Part shown: positions 8,747 through 17,098 of the stretch, piece by piece
Layout of the letters: each line of letters begins with the position of its first letter
Position numbering within the stretch: position 1 is the stretch's first letter
Assembly: GCA_018816945.1 (NCBI GenBank)
Contig: JAHIVC010000054.1
Span: 1 to 39,280, forward strand
Direction: 5' to 3'
Source: Bacteroidota bacterium
Lineage (GTDB): Bacteria; Bacteroidota; Bacteroidia; Bacteroidales; GCA-2711565
DNA length: 39,280 bases
Program-made: the position numbers and the translations under genes
The notes under the pieces: generated by a model
The model's database searches: none
Seen by the model: the letters and a program-made list of their open reading frames with translations, nothing else
What the model was told of the DNA's origin: nothing

Positions 8747-9916
8747 TCAATAACTAAATTCTCCGTATTCCGATTTAATCGTAAGCTTTTTACCAGTTGA
8801 TTTTTCGCAGTAGCCGACAATTTGGGCATCAATATTGAATGATTTAGAAATTTCAATTAAATCATTTGCAATTTCTTTTGGTACATAAAGCTCCATGCGG
8901 TGACCCATGTTAAAAACTTTGTACATCTCAGCCCATGGCGTACCCGATTGTTCCCTTATCATTTTAAAAAGCGGGGGCAAAGGGAACATTTTATTTTTAA
9001 TAATGTGCAGATTATCGATAAAATGAAGCACTTTTGTTTGAGCTCCTCCGCTACAGTGGATCATTCCATGGATTTCTGATCGATATTTATCAAGCATTTT
9101 TTTTATGACCGGAGCATAAGTTCGGGTAGGGGAGAGTACCAGTTTTCCGGCATCTACATTTTCAATTTCAGTTGGATCGGTCAATTTTAACCCTCCTGAA
9201 TACACCAAATCTTTTGGAATTGAAGAATCGTAACTTTCCGGATATTTTTCTGCCAAATATTTTGAGAAAACATCATGACGTGCAGAAGTTAATCCATTGC
9301 TGCCCATGCCTCCGTTATATTTGGTTTCATATGTGGCCTGACCATATGAAGCTAAACCAACAATGACATCTCCGGCTTTAATATTATGATTTGAAATGAT
9401 GTCCGATCTTTTTAACCTTGCCGTAACCGTTGAATCAACGATGATGGTTCTAACCAAATCCCCAACATCGGCAGTCTCGCCACCGGTTGAATAAATGCCA
9501 ACGCCATGCGATCGCATTTTTTCCAAAAATGCTTCAGTCCCATTGATAATTGCTGTAATGACTTCACCAGGGATCAGCTGTTTGTTGCGCCCGATGGTAG
9601 AGGATAACAAAATCCCATCTGTGATTCCAATGCAAAGCAAATCATCCAGATTCATCACGATTGCATCCTGTGCGATGCCATTCCAGACAGAAAGATCACC
9701 TGTTTCTTTCCAATACAAATAAGCCAACGAAGATTTTGTTCCGGCTCCATCAGCATGCATTACATTGCAGTAGCTTTCATCATTTCCGATAATATCCGGT
9801 ATGATTTTGCAAAAAGCCTGGGGGAAGAGTCCTTTGTCAATATTTTTAATTGCGCTGTGAACGTCCTCTTTCCCTGCGGATACTCCCCTTTGTTGATATC
9901 TTGATTCAATTGGCAT
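8747..9916 (-). CDS. purM: Phosphoribosylformylglycinamidine cyclo-ligase (AIR synthetase)
   Basis: PurM makes aminoimidazole ribotide from FGAM with ATP in purine synthesis. The 389-residue form, starting near YQQRGVSAGKEDVHSAIKN, is the Bacteroidota type, longer than the ~345-residue enterobacterial enzyme. Signatures seen are MHADGAGTKSSLAYLYW, DDLLCIGITDGILLSSTIG, STGGETADVGDLVRTIIVD, the glycine-rich YNGGMGSNGLTSARHDVF, and HCSGGAQTKVLHF with VFNMGHRMELYV at the C-terminal side. The start is 10 nt behind the stop of the OmpA-family gene, so the two may share a transcript. It converges on the β-helix gene. Confidence 0.95.
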   Translation of the reverse strand: MPIESRYQQRGVSAGKEDVHSAIKNIDKGLFPQAFCKIIPDIIGNDESYCNVMHADGAGTKSSLAYLYWKETGDLSVWNGIAQDAIVMNLDDLLCIGITDGILLSSTIGRNKQLIPGEVITAIINGTEAFLEKMRSHGVGIYSTGGETADVGDLVRTIIVDSTVTARLKRSDIISNHNIKAGDVIVGLASYGQATYETKYNGGMGSNGLTSARHDVFSKYLAEKYPESYDSSIPKDLVYSGGLKLTDPTEIENVDAGKLVLSPTRTYAPVIKKMLDKYRSEIHGMIHCSGGAQTKVLHFIDNLHIIKNKMFPLPPLFKMIREQSGTPWAEMYKVFNMGHRMELYVPKEIANDLIEISKSFNIDAQIVGYCEKSTGKKLTIKSEYGEFSY

Positions 9917-9926
9917 TTGCGTGATC

Positions 9927-12386
9927 TTATTGAAAGATTATTTTTTTTGCTTCTTTATCGATGGTAAAATTACCAAACTTTGACAAAATTGAACTCCCAA
10001 ATTGAAATGAATTTTTAATGCGGTTATTTACCATAACTTCAATGTTCCCGATAGTTTTGTCGGCGATGGTTAATTTCTTAATCTTAAATATGGATTGATT
10101 TGCGATGGTTCCGTTTGCCAGTGCCATTTCTACATCACCCACAAAATCATTTTTATCGATTTCTCCATCGTTCAGCAATTTTAAGGCCTGACGTAAAGAT
10201 ATTTCGGTATCATAATTTTCCTGATAAGAAAATTCTATCGCATGATCATTAATTAAACATTTCGCGGTTATCACCCCTGTTTGTGCTTCCAGCATAAAAG
10301 TAATCTCATTCGTTACAGGATTTAAGTTAATATTGACCTTATCAGGATTTAATACTGCTTTGGAAGTTTTTTGTTCGAAATCTTTATTTAAAATGCGGAA
10401 TTCAGTTCGACGGTTAAGTTCATGGGCCGCTTCTTTTTCGGCATTGCTCCTGAGGCCATTAATAAATTCTTCGGTTAATTTTGAACCTTTGCGAAAAGTG
10501 ATCCCGTTTTTAATCAAATTTTGTTTGAATTCCCGGGGCTGACGTTCGCCATAACCTTTTGCAACCAAACGATCGGGATCAATTCCTCGCAAAATTAAAT
10601 ATTCAACTACCGATCGTGCCCTTCGCTGCGATAAAATATCATTTCGTTCATCCGTATCACGCGAATCGGTATGCGAGGCAAGTTCAATCACCAGATTTTT
10701 ATTTTCGTCCATGGTTTTGATGAGGTCCTGTAAAGAATCCTGATATTGCGTTTTAAGCTCCCACTTGCCCAGATCATATAAAATTTCAGGTAATAGGATA
10801 GGTTCCGAAGGAAAAGGCGTTAAATCAAAATCCTGCTTAAACTTCTTTTTGTTCGTTAAATTTTCGCTGGTGATAATGTGTTTTTGAATGAAAAAATCAG
10901 CTTTGCTTGCACTAATTTCATAAGTTTGGTTTGGCTTTATCTGAGTGGTTCCAAACTGATATTTCCCATTTGCATTGGTAAGTGTAACATGTTTGGTCCC
11001 GCTCGACGACAATAAACTTATTTCTGCCCCTTCGATAAATTGTAAGGAATTTTCATTCTTTACGGTTCCTTCAATACTGTATTCTAAAATCGGTTGATAA
11101 AATGAGTAGAGGTCATCTTTTCGCGAGCCCTTACGGTTCGAACTAAAAAACCCTTCTTCTTTTTCAGGATTAAAAATAATCCCAAAATCATCATTATTCG
11201 AATTGAAAGGAGCTTTTAGGTTAATAACATTTCCCCAGCCCGATTTAAAGGTAGCACGGTAAATATCCAAGCCGCCCATGCCAACATGACCATTCGACGA
11301 AAAGTAAAGAAGAGTATCGTTCCTTAAGTAAGGAAACATTTCGTCGCCCGGGGTATTTATTTCAGGCCCCGGATTTTGAGGTTTACCAAAGGCTTCATTT
11401 TTATTCTTACGCTTCGACATCCAGATATCCCTGCCTCCATATCCATTTTTACTATCAGAGGTAAAATAAATCGTAAGCTCGTCACTACTGATTGTTGGAT
11501 GTCCTACTACAGAGGAGGAATCATTCCCAAATTGCAGAGGTTTTGGTCTTGACCAATTTCTCCCGTTTCGTTCGGATGTATAAATCTTACAACCTTGATT
11601 TTTAGTGCCGCTTGCAGGGCATCTGGTAAAATAAATGGTGCTGAAATTGTTGTTTAGTTGCGGGGTTCCTTCGTTTCCTCCTGTATTGATTGTCAGGTCG
11701 CTTTCCAGATTTCCTTCCAGATTATCAAACAATACAGGAATTGTGAAATTGCCTTTTGCATCAACCCTGGTGATGAATAAATCACTGAAATCCTGATCGG
11801 TCCATTCATCTTTTTGATTGCCTGTAGCTGTACTTCGTCCTGATGTAAACACGATGGTATTTAATTCGGAATTGGCATAGGCAGGCGAAAAATCGTCTTC
11901 CTTTGAGTTGATTTTTTTAAGGTTCTCTACTACATAGTTATATTGTGTTTTCTCCCATTCGGCTGCTGTGGCGCTGGATGAAATGCCATTGGCACCTCTT
12001 GGATCGTTAGGGGCAACTTGCTGATAAGCCTTGTATTGAATTGATGCTTCCTTGTATTTTTTGTTTGATAATAAGGCATTTGCCAGATGGAGCAAAATGA
12101 TCGGTTCTTTCTCCTGATATTTTATTTTCTCAAGCCGTTTATATTGAATTTCGGCCCGATTAACATTATTGGTTAAACGATAACATTCGGCAAGTTGAAA
12201 ATTAATTCGGTTCTTCTCGTCCACATCGTTCTTGATTTTAGTATAAGCTTTGCGATAATGATCGATGGCAGTTGCATATTTGTGTGCTGCAAAAGCTTCA
12301 TCGGCTGCTTTTACATTTTTCTTCTGCGCATTTGCCGGTACGATTAATATGAAGAGAAATAATATTAAAAAGCTTACTTTATTCAT
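9927..12386 (-). CDS. OmpA-family envelope protein (TPR/PD40/CRD/OmpA) with degenerate retropepsin-like tail
   Basis: I choose the ATG at 12386 (819 residues), which starts a signal peptide MNKVSFLILFLFILIVPANA; an in-frame start at 12425 would bury it. Domains in order: TPR repeats (~25-150), PD40/WD40-like β-propeller (~165-430; IYFTRCP, LTIYFTSDSKNGYGGRDIWMS), carboxypeptidase regulatory-like domain (~432-525) and an OmpA peptidoglycan-binding domain (~535-665; ELASHTDSRDTDERN, LSQRRARSVVEYL). This layout is that of Bacteroidota envelope proteins such as T9SS PorE. The last ~135 residues read like a clan AA retropepsin domain (LANGTI, IKKLTI, FGSSILSKFGNFTID), but the expected DTG is QEN (Q722). 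Location: periplasm/outer membrane, by inference. Peptidoglycan binding is likely; exact role unknown. Confidence 0.85.
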   Translation of the reverse strand: MNKVSFLILFLFILIVPANAQKKNVKAADEAFAAHKYATAIDHYRKAYTKIKNDVDEKNRINFQLAECYRLTNNVNRAEIQYKRLEKIKYQEKEPIILLHLANALLSNKKYKEASIQYKAYQQVAPNDPRGANGISSSATAAEWEKTQYNYVVENLKKINSKEDDFSPAYANSELNTIVFTSGRSTATGNQKDEWTDQDFSDLFITRVDAKGNFTIPVLFDNLEGNLESDLTINTGGNEGTPQLNNNFSTIYFTRCPASGTKNQGCKIYTSERNGRNWSRPKPLQFGNDSSSVVGHPTISSDELTIYFTSDSKNGYGGRDIWMSKRKNKNEAFGKPQNPGPEINTPGDEMFPYLRNDTLLYFSSNGHVGMGGLDIYRATFKSGWGNVINLKAPFNSNNDDFGIIFNPEKEEGFFSSNRKGSRKDDLYSFYQPILEYSIEGTVKNENSLQFIEGAEISLLSSSGTKHVTLTNANGKYQFGTTQIKPNQTYEISASKADFFIQKHIITSENLTNKKKFKQDFDLTPFPSEPILLPEILYDLGKWELKTQYQDSLQDLIKTMDENKNLVIELASHTDSRDTDERNDILSQRRARSVVEYLILRGIDPDRLVAKGYGERQPREFKQNLIKNGITFRKGSKLTEEFINGLRSNAEKEAAHELNRRTEFRILNKDFEQKTSKAVLNPDKVNINLNPVTNEITFMLEAQTGVITAKCLINDHAIEFSYQENYDTEISLRQALKLLNDGEIDKNDFVGDVEMALANGTIANQSIFKIKKLTIADKTIGNIEVMVNNRIKNSFQFGSSILSKFGNFTIDKEAKKIIFQ

Positions 12387-12451
12387 TTGATCAGTAAAGT
12401 GTTGATATAAGTTAAGAACGATCAAAAGTGGAATTTATTCGTGAAACTTAA

Positions 12452-12477
12452 TTTTTATGCGCTTAAGCGCATAAAAA
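12452..12477. repeat. 26-bp perfect palindrome, possible bidirectional terminator
   Basis: The sequence reads TTTTTATGCGCTT and then its exact reverse complement, centred on CTTAAG. The T and A arms outside the GCGC core make it look like a bidirectional terminator. It lies between tatA and the OmpA-family gene, both on the minus strand. Confidence 0.7.
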
Positions 12478-12493
12478 ATTATCAGTTGAACGA

Positions 12494-12519
12494 ATCCCGA
12501 TAGTGAAACGTATCGGGAT
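12494..12519. repeat. 9-bp inverted repeat ATCCCGATA/TATCGGGAT
   Basis: ATCCCGATA (12494-12502) and TATCGGGAT (12511-12519) pair perfectly over an 8-nt loop. Palindromes with this CCCGATA core are, as I recall, frequent between genes in Bacteroidota. With the 12452-12477 palindrome it is enclosed by a 7-bp inverted repeat GAAACTT/AAGTTTC (12443-12449 and 12531-12537). Confidence 0.7.
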
Positions 12520-12599
12520 AAATGAATATCAAGTTTCGTCATTTGGTTAAAAATTTTCTAATCTCAATTTTATTCTTCGTAGTTTGGTATCAATGATAT

Positions 12600-12896
12600 T
12601 CATTTATTTTCTTTAGGTTCTTCCTCCGATTTTTCTTCTTTGATTGTTACTGTAGGCTTTTTTACAGATTTTTTTATGTCTGTATCCACATCACGTTCAA
12701 GCTTTCTGACTTCGGTGTCAATTTCTCTTTTTATTTCGTTCGAAGCCCTTTTGATTTCATAGATTCCACGCCCTATCTTCTTTGATAATTCTGGTATTTT
12801 ACTGGGACCGAACACAATGAAAACAATCAGGAAGATGAGAATAAATTCACCGGTGCCAATATCTAAAAACAGGAATGTTTGATTGAGCATATCCAT
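12600..12896 (-). CDS. tatA: TatA/E-type twin-arginine translocase subunit
   Basis: I choose the ATG at 12896 (98 residues), because the in-frame extension to 12962 runs through a promoter box and the secDF terminator. The product has a short membrane segment (FILIFLIVFIVFG), the hinge motif FGPSKIPELSKKIGRG and an amphipathic helix, then a highly charged tail rich in Lys and Glu. This is the TatA/B/E layout, here of the TatA/E kind. It would form the pore-forming element of the Tat exporter for folded proteins. No tatC is in the window. It lies downstream of secDF on the same strand but is separated from it by a strong terminator, so it probably has its own promoter. Confidence 0.88.
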   Translation of the reverse strand: MDMLNQTFLFLDIGTGEFILIFLIVFIVFGPSKIPELSKKIGRGIYEIKRASNEIKREIDTEVRKLERDVDTDIKKSVKKPTVTIKEEKSEEEPKENK

Positions 12897-12909
12897 TTTA
12901 TTTGAGAAA

Positions 12910-12917
12910 CAAAAATA
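12910..12917 (-). promoter_or_regulatory. tatA: Candidate -7 box for tatA (TATTTTTG)
   Basis: On the minus strand TATTTTTG fits TAnnTTTG and ends 14 bp before the chosen tatA ATG. A TTTG exists upstream at about 25 bp spacing, longer than usual. Confidence 0.4.
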
Positions 12918-12940
12918 GTAAAAAAATAAGATGTCGGTAT

Positions 12941-12983
12941 AAACAAAAACAGCGTCATCCAAAACAAAGTTTGAATGACGCTG
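12941..12983 (-). terminator. Rho-independent terminator of secDF
   Basis: On the minus strand CAGCGTCATTC pairs with GGATGACGCTG (11 bp, one wobble) over a 12-nt loop, followed by TTTTTGTTT. It begins 40 bp after the secDF stop and closes that transcript before tatA. Confidence 0.85.
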
Positions 12984-13022
12984 ATATTTATCGATTATTT
13001 TGCGTCGTATAAGAAATTGTGT

Positions 13023-16000
13023 TTATTTTTTCTTTGCTTCAGCTTTTGATTCTATTTTTTCAGTGATTTTAGCAAGTGCTTTCTCCCCAATTAAATCGTA
13101 GGCAATCGGGCTGGCGATAAATACCGAAGAATATGTACCGACAATGATACCAATTGTAAGGGCAAATATAAATCCACGAATTACGTCACCCCCAAAAATG
13201 AAAATGGTAAGCAGTACAACCAATGTGGTCCCTGCTGTGTTCAGGGTTCGAGCCAAGGTACTGTTGATCGCATTATTAATATTGTCTTTTAATGCCTTCT
13301 TTGGATATAGTCCCATTACTTCCCGGATCCTATCGAAGATAATTACAGTATCATTAATCGAATATCCGATAATCGTCAAAATCGCAGCAATAAATGCCTG
13401 ATCAATTTCGAGGTTGAATGGCATGATTGAATAGAGTATTGAAAACAGGGAAACGGTAATGATTGTATCATGGAAAAGTGCTACAACACCACCAAGTCCA
13501 AATTGCCATCTCTTGAATCGAACCGCAATGTAAAGAAAGATTACGATTAGCGCAAAGGTGATAGCCATAATCGATTTGTTACGAATATCATCGGCGATGG
13601 TTGGTCCTACTTTTTGCGAACTCAAAATACCTATCAATTTATCATTTGTTTCAATATCGGTACTGAATCTTGAATAGGTCATGCTTTGATTGGCATAAAA
13701 TGGTTTTAATCCAGTAAAAAGTAAGTTTTGAATGATACCGTCAACTTCATCACGCGAATCATCAATCATGTATTTTGTGGTAATTTTTACCTGCTTATTG
13801 GGTCCAAAAGTTTTTACTTCAGGGGTGTCATTGTTAAATTGTGCAGTCAGCGACTGTCGAATCTCATTTACTGACACATCCTGATCGAAACGAATTACAT
13901 AAGTTCTACCTCCCGAAAAATCAACACCGTAATTTAATCCTCTCATCGCTAATGATCCAATACCTATGATGATAATGGCTGAAGAAATGACATAAAAAAT
14001 CTTACGCATTTTTAAAAAATCGAAGTTTGCATTTGCCAGAAAATCTTTGGTATAACTATTGGCAAAGTTCAAAGTCATGTTTTTGTTCAACATCCAGTCG
14101 AAAATCAACCTCGAGATGAAAATAGCAGTAAATAATGAAGAAATGATACCAATGATCAATGTGGTGGCAAATCCTTGCACTGGTCCTGAACCGAATATGT
14201 AAAGTACAAAACCGGTCAATAATGTGGTTACGTTACCGTCGATAATTGCAGAGTAGGCATTTCGATATCCATCCTGAATTGCAAGCCTTATCCCTTTTCC
14301 TGCCCTGATTTCTTCCTTGATCCTTTCGTAAATAATTACGTTGGCATCAACAGCCATACCCAGTGTTAAAACGATACCTGCGATACCGGGTAAAGTAAGC
14401 ACAGCACCCAGCGATGCAAGTACGCCAAATAGGAAGAAGATATTAGTTAATAATGCTAAATCGGAAATTATACCGGCTTTATTGTAATATAAAAGCATAT
14501 AGATTAATACCAGAACAAATGCGATTACGAATGACCATAAACCGGCATTAATCGCTTCCTGACCTAATGAGGGGCCAACTATGTTTTCTTCAATGATACT
14601 TGCCGGAGCAGGAAGTTTACCTGCTTTAAGGATGTTTGCAAGGTCCTTCGCTTCTTCAATGGTCATGCTTCCACCGGAAATCTCTGTACGTCCACCTGAA
14701 ATTTCGCTACCAACATTTGGGTGGGTATAAACATAATCATCTAAAACAATTGAAATCGGGCGACCAACATTCTCTCCCGTCAATCGTTTCCAATCTCTTG
14801 ATCCGTCGGCATTCATACCCAAGGTAACACTTGGTGATCCATTTTGAGCATAATCCTGACGCGCATCAACAACCACATCCCCAAACATAGCTGCTCCGCC
14901 ATCGCGGGATGCTTTTAGAGCAATAAGTTCGAGCATGTCAGGTCGATAATCTTCCGGTTTATTGGTCCATACCAGTTTTAAGTCTCTTGGAAAAATATTT
15001 GAAACCTTTAATAGCAGTCTATTTACTTTGGCAGTGTCTTTAATAAAGGCATATCCAACAGCGGCACCATCACTTGCAACATATTGTCCTTGCTGATTTT
15101 GAAAAAATGCAGGGGTTAATACGGCATAGAGTGGATTCTCTTTTTCATATTCAGCGAAAGATTGATCCTTGCTTGGCTGGTTCAGAGCCGCAGAATCTGA
15201 AGTTAATTGCTCAAGTAAGGAAATTGCAGAATCTTTTGTTGTTTCGGCTACATTTTCGGTATTGATCGATCCGGCTTCTCCGGCAGTTTGAGTTCCCTGC
15301 AGAACAGCTTCTGTTTCCAGCAGCGTAGCTAAATGAGTATTCGCTTCAGAGAAAAAAGATTGTACTTCGTTAAACCTGTAATTTTCCCAAAATTCAAGTT
15401 GAGCAGTTCCTTGTAATAATTTACGAACCCTATCCGGATCTTTAATGCCCGGTAATTGAACTAAAATCCTGCCGGTATTTGGAATTCGCTGAATATTTGG
15501 TTGGGCTACCCCAAAACGGTTAATACGTGTATTTAAAATATTGAAAGCTCGGTCAACTGCTCCGTTGGTTTCTTCACGGATGATTTCCATTACTTCTTCA
15601 TTGGTCGAATTGTATTTAATTCGATCGCGAAATTCAATTTTGGTAAAAATAGCTGAAAGCTGCGCATTGGGATCTATTTCATTAAATGATTCTCCGAATA
15701 AGGTCACAAAGTCTTTTTGGCTATCCTTTTGCTTTTCAGTAACCATTGCCAAAGCCTGAACAAATACCGGATCTTTGCTATCGCCCGATAAAGCACGAAT
15801 GATATCCGCTACTTTTATTTCTAAAGTAACATCCATCCCGCCTTTAAGGTCAAGTCCTAAGTTGATCTCTCTTTCTAGACAATCCTTATAAGTATATTTT
15901 CTTAATAAAATATTAAAAACTACTTCGTTTGAAATTGAATCCAGATAATATTTGCTTCTAACATTTACGATAGAATCTAATATGGTCCCTTCTCGCATCG

Positions 16001-16166
16001 CGTCTCCCATGGCCATTTTAGTTGCCATCTGCTGGCTAATAGCATTATCAGCATATTTTTGGGCATCTTTTTCTACCTTAGTGGTCACAAATGTGAACGA
16101 AAGCTGGAATAAACAAACCAGCGCAAAGGCAATTGCAAAAAATTTGATAGCTCCTTTGTTTTGCAT
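13023..16166 (-). CDS. secDF: Fused protein translocase subunit SecDF
   Basis: SecDF uses the proton gradient to help complete Sec-dependent export. The 1047-residue protein joins SecD and SecF in one chain, as is usual in Bacteroidota. The SecD part starts with one membrane segment (FFAIAFALVCLFQLSFTFV), then INLGLDLKGGMDVTLEI and a large periplasmic region containing NTRINRFGVAQPNIQ and RILVQLPGI. Its five further membrane segments include GIAGIVLTLGMAVDANVIIYERI. The SecF part begins near residue 730, with GLNYGVDFSGGRTYVIRFD, and ends with FALTIGIIVGTYSSVFIASPI. The start at 16166 gives a normal SecD N-terminus. It has its own candidate promoter and a strong terminator. Confidence 0.96.
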   Translation of the reverse strand: MQNKGAIKFFAIAFALVCLFQLSFTFVTTKVEKDAQKYADNAISQQMATKMAMGDAMREGTILDSIVNVRSKYYLDSISNEVVFNILLRKYTYKDCLEREINLGLDLKGGMDVTLEIKVADIIRALSGDSKDPVFVQALAMVTEKQKDSQKDFVTLFGESFNEIDPNAQLSAIFTKIEFRDRIKYNSTNEEVMEIIREETNGAVDRAFNILNTRINRFGVAQPNIQRIPNTGRILVQLPGIKDPDRVRKLLQGTAQLEFWENYRFNEVQSFFSEANTHLATLLETEAVLQGTQTAGEAGSINTENVAETTKDSAISLLEQLTSDSAALNQPSKDQSFAEYEKENPLYAVLTPAFFQNQQGQYVASDGAAVGYAFIKDTAKVNRLLLKVSNIFPRDLKLVWTNKPEDYRPDMLELIALKASRDGGAAMFGDVVVDARQDYAQNGSPSVTLGMNADGSRDWKRLTGENVGRPISIVLDDYVYTHPNVGSEISGGRTEISGGSMTIEEAKDLANILKAGKLPAPASIIEENIVGPSLGQEAINAGLWSFVIAFVLVLIYMLLYYNKAGIISDLALLTNIFFLFGVLASLGAVLTLPGIAGIVLTLGMAVDANVIIYERIKEEIRAGKGIRLAIQDGYRNAYSAIIDGNVTTLLTGFVLYIFGSGPVQGFATTLIIGIISSLFTAIFISRLIFDWMLNKNMTLNFANSYTKDFLANANFDFLKMRKIFYVISSAIIIIGIGSLAMRGLNYGVDFSGGRTYVIRFDQDVSVNEIRQSLTAQFNNDTPEVKTFGPNKQVKITTKYMIDDSRDEVDGIIQNLLFTGLKPFYANQSMTYSRFSTDIETNDKLIGILSSQKVGPTIADDIRNKSIMAITFALIVIFLYIAVRFKRWQFGLGGVVALFHDTIITVSLFSILYSIMPFNLEIDQAFIAAILTIIGYSINDTVIIFDRIREVMGLYPKKALKDNINNAINSTLARTLNTAGTTLVVLLTIFIFGGDVIRGFIFALTIGIIVGTYSSVFIASPIAYDLIGEKALAKITEKIESKAEAKKK

Positions 16167-16206
16167 ATGTGTAGATTTTATAGGTTTTGATTCTTTTTTG
16201 AGGGTG

Positions 16207-16214
16207 CAAAAATA
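16207..16214 (-). promoter_or_regulatory. secDF: Candidate promoter of secDF (TATTTTTG)
   Basis: On the minus strand TATTTTTG fits the -7 consensus 41 bp before the secDF ATG. A GTTG resembling the TTTG -33 box lies about 20 bp further upstream, which is the expected spacing. Confidence 0.45.
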
Positions 16215-16325
16215 GAATTAAATATTGAAATTAACAACAGTAAATGTAAGATTGACAAATATAATATGTGCTTAAAGAGTTTGCTTTTAACAAATTGATA
16301 ATATGTAATTTTTAATCAAACAATT

Positions 16326-16548
16326 CCTCGTGGCTTGCCGCGAGGTTTCCTATTACTTTCTCCTGAAAATCAGGGGACCTGCCTTGCCGCGGGCAGGGAT
16401 GTCAGTCGAATGACTGACAGAGGGGTGAAATAATGAAAACTCGATTTTCAGCTTACTGAAATAAAGTTGACAAAACCTGCTTGCCGCCAGACCGGGCTGG
16501 CAGGTCAGGCAAGTACTCCTTGGCTTGCCATGGGGATAGTCAACTTTA
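16326..16548. repeat. Cluster of GC-rich palindromes in intergenic DNA
   Basis: Four hairpins stand in a row in otherwise AT-rich DNA. (1) 16326-16345: CCTCGTGG/CCGCGAGG, loop CTTG. (2) 16378-16397: CCTGCC/GGCAGG. (3) 16400-16419: TGTCAGTC/GACTGACA, loop GAAT. (4) 16480-16513: CTTGCC+GCCAG pairing with CTGGC+GGCAAG, with a 6-nt bulge, the whole enclosed by a perfect 10-bp inverted repeat TAAAGTTGAC/GTCAACTTTA at 16462-16471 and 16539-16548. The GC-rich cores resemble interspersed palindromic repeats that are common in Bacteroidota genomes. Open frames across it give low-complexity peptides and are not genes. Confidence 0.75.
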
Positions 16549-16694
16549 AGAATTTTTTTTATTTTGTTCGAAATCCGAATAATAATTTGAAATTTCAATT
16601 ATTTAGAATTGTCATGCATGACTTTGTAAGGCATAGTTTGACAATAAAAAAATTGCAGCATGAAAAAAAAGTCCTTATTTTTAGATTTAATTTA

Positions 16695-16702
16695 TAAATT
16701 TG
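16695..16702 (+). promoter_or_regulatory. Candidate -7 box upstream of the polyamine operon (TAAATTTG)
   Basis: TAAATTTG fits TAnnTTTG. It lies about 400 bp before the arginine decarboxylase ATG, so it would make a long leader. A perfect 12-bp palindrome GTCATGCATGAC (16611-16622) lies about 70 bp upstream and could be an operator. No -33 box is seen at normal spacing. Confidence 0.35.
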
Positions 16703-17098
16703 CGCTCTTTTTAAAATTAAATTTATGACATAGCTGATGAATGTAACCTCCAAAAGTGATTTGCTTTATACCCTTAAAGGGATGTTTCTGAGAAAACAAA
16801 GAATGTTTGGTTTCACAACAATACCAAATACTGAATTAAACAATACTTCCTTTGATACCGTTTCTTATCATCCTGCCCCAATATCTGTAATACAAAATCT
16901 AGGTTATAGACTAAAAAGTTCATCGGTCAAAAGCTTGATTAAGCATAAAATTTACCTATATTACTGCATTAAAATGGATGATGTAGCGAGCCTGTTTTCG
17001 CCTCAAATAATCCGAATAAAAATTTAATTGTTTTTTTTGCTTGGAAAGAGATTCATTCTTTTTACCGGGGTTTTTTTAATATTTTATACTTAAAGCGA
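16703..17098 (+). other. Possible long 5' leader of the polyamine operon
   Basis: This stretch has no recognisable gene. A 96-codon open frame (16737-17027) shows no family signature, no export signal and a biased Ser/Lys/Ile composition, so I do not call it. A small palindrome CCCTTAAAGGG lies near 16770, and T-rich runs occur near 17031-17040 and 17071-17078. A second, closer promoter cannot be excluded. Whether the leader is regulatory is open. Confidence 0.35.

Noticed and set aside
12897-12962. N-terminal extension of tatA to 12962
   Set aside because: The extra 22 residues would be encoded by a candidate promoter and the secDF terminator stem, and TatA proteins start just before the membrane segment.
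16353-16697. Open frames on both strands across the palindrome cluster
   Set aside because: Their peptides (for example ACRQTGLAGQAS) are translations of palindromic repeats, a known source of false genes in Bacteroidota.
16737-17027. 96-codon plus-strand frame before the arginine decarboxylase gene
   Set aside because: It has no recognised family, no export signal and no clear start context, and it lies in a region that otherwise looks noncoding. Kept only as part of the leader note.
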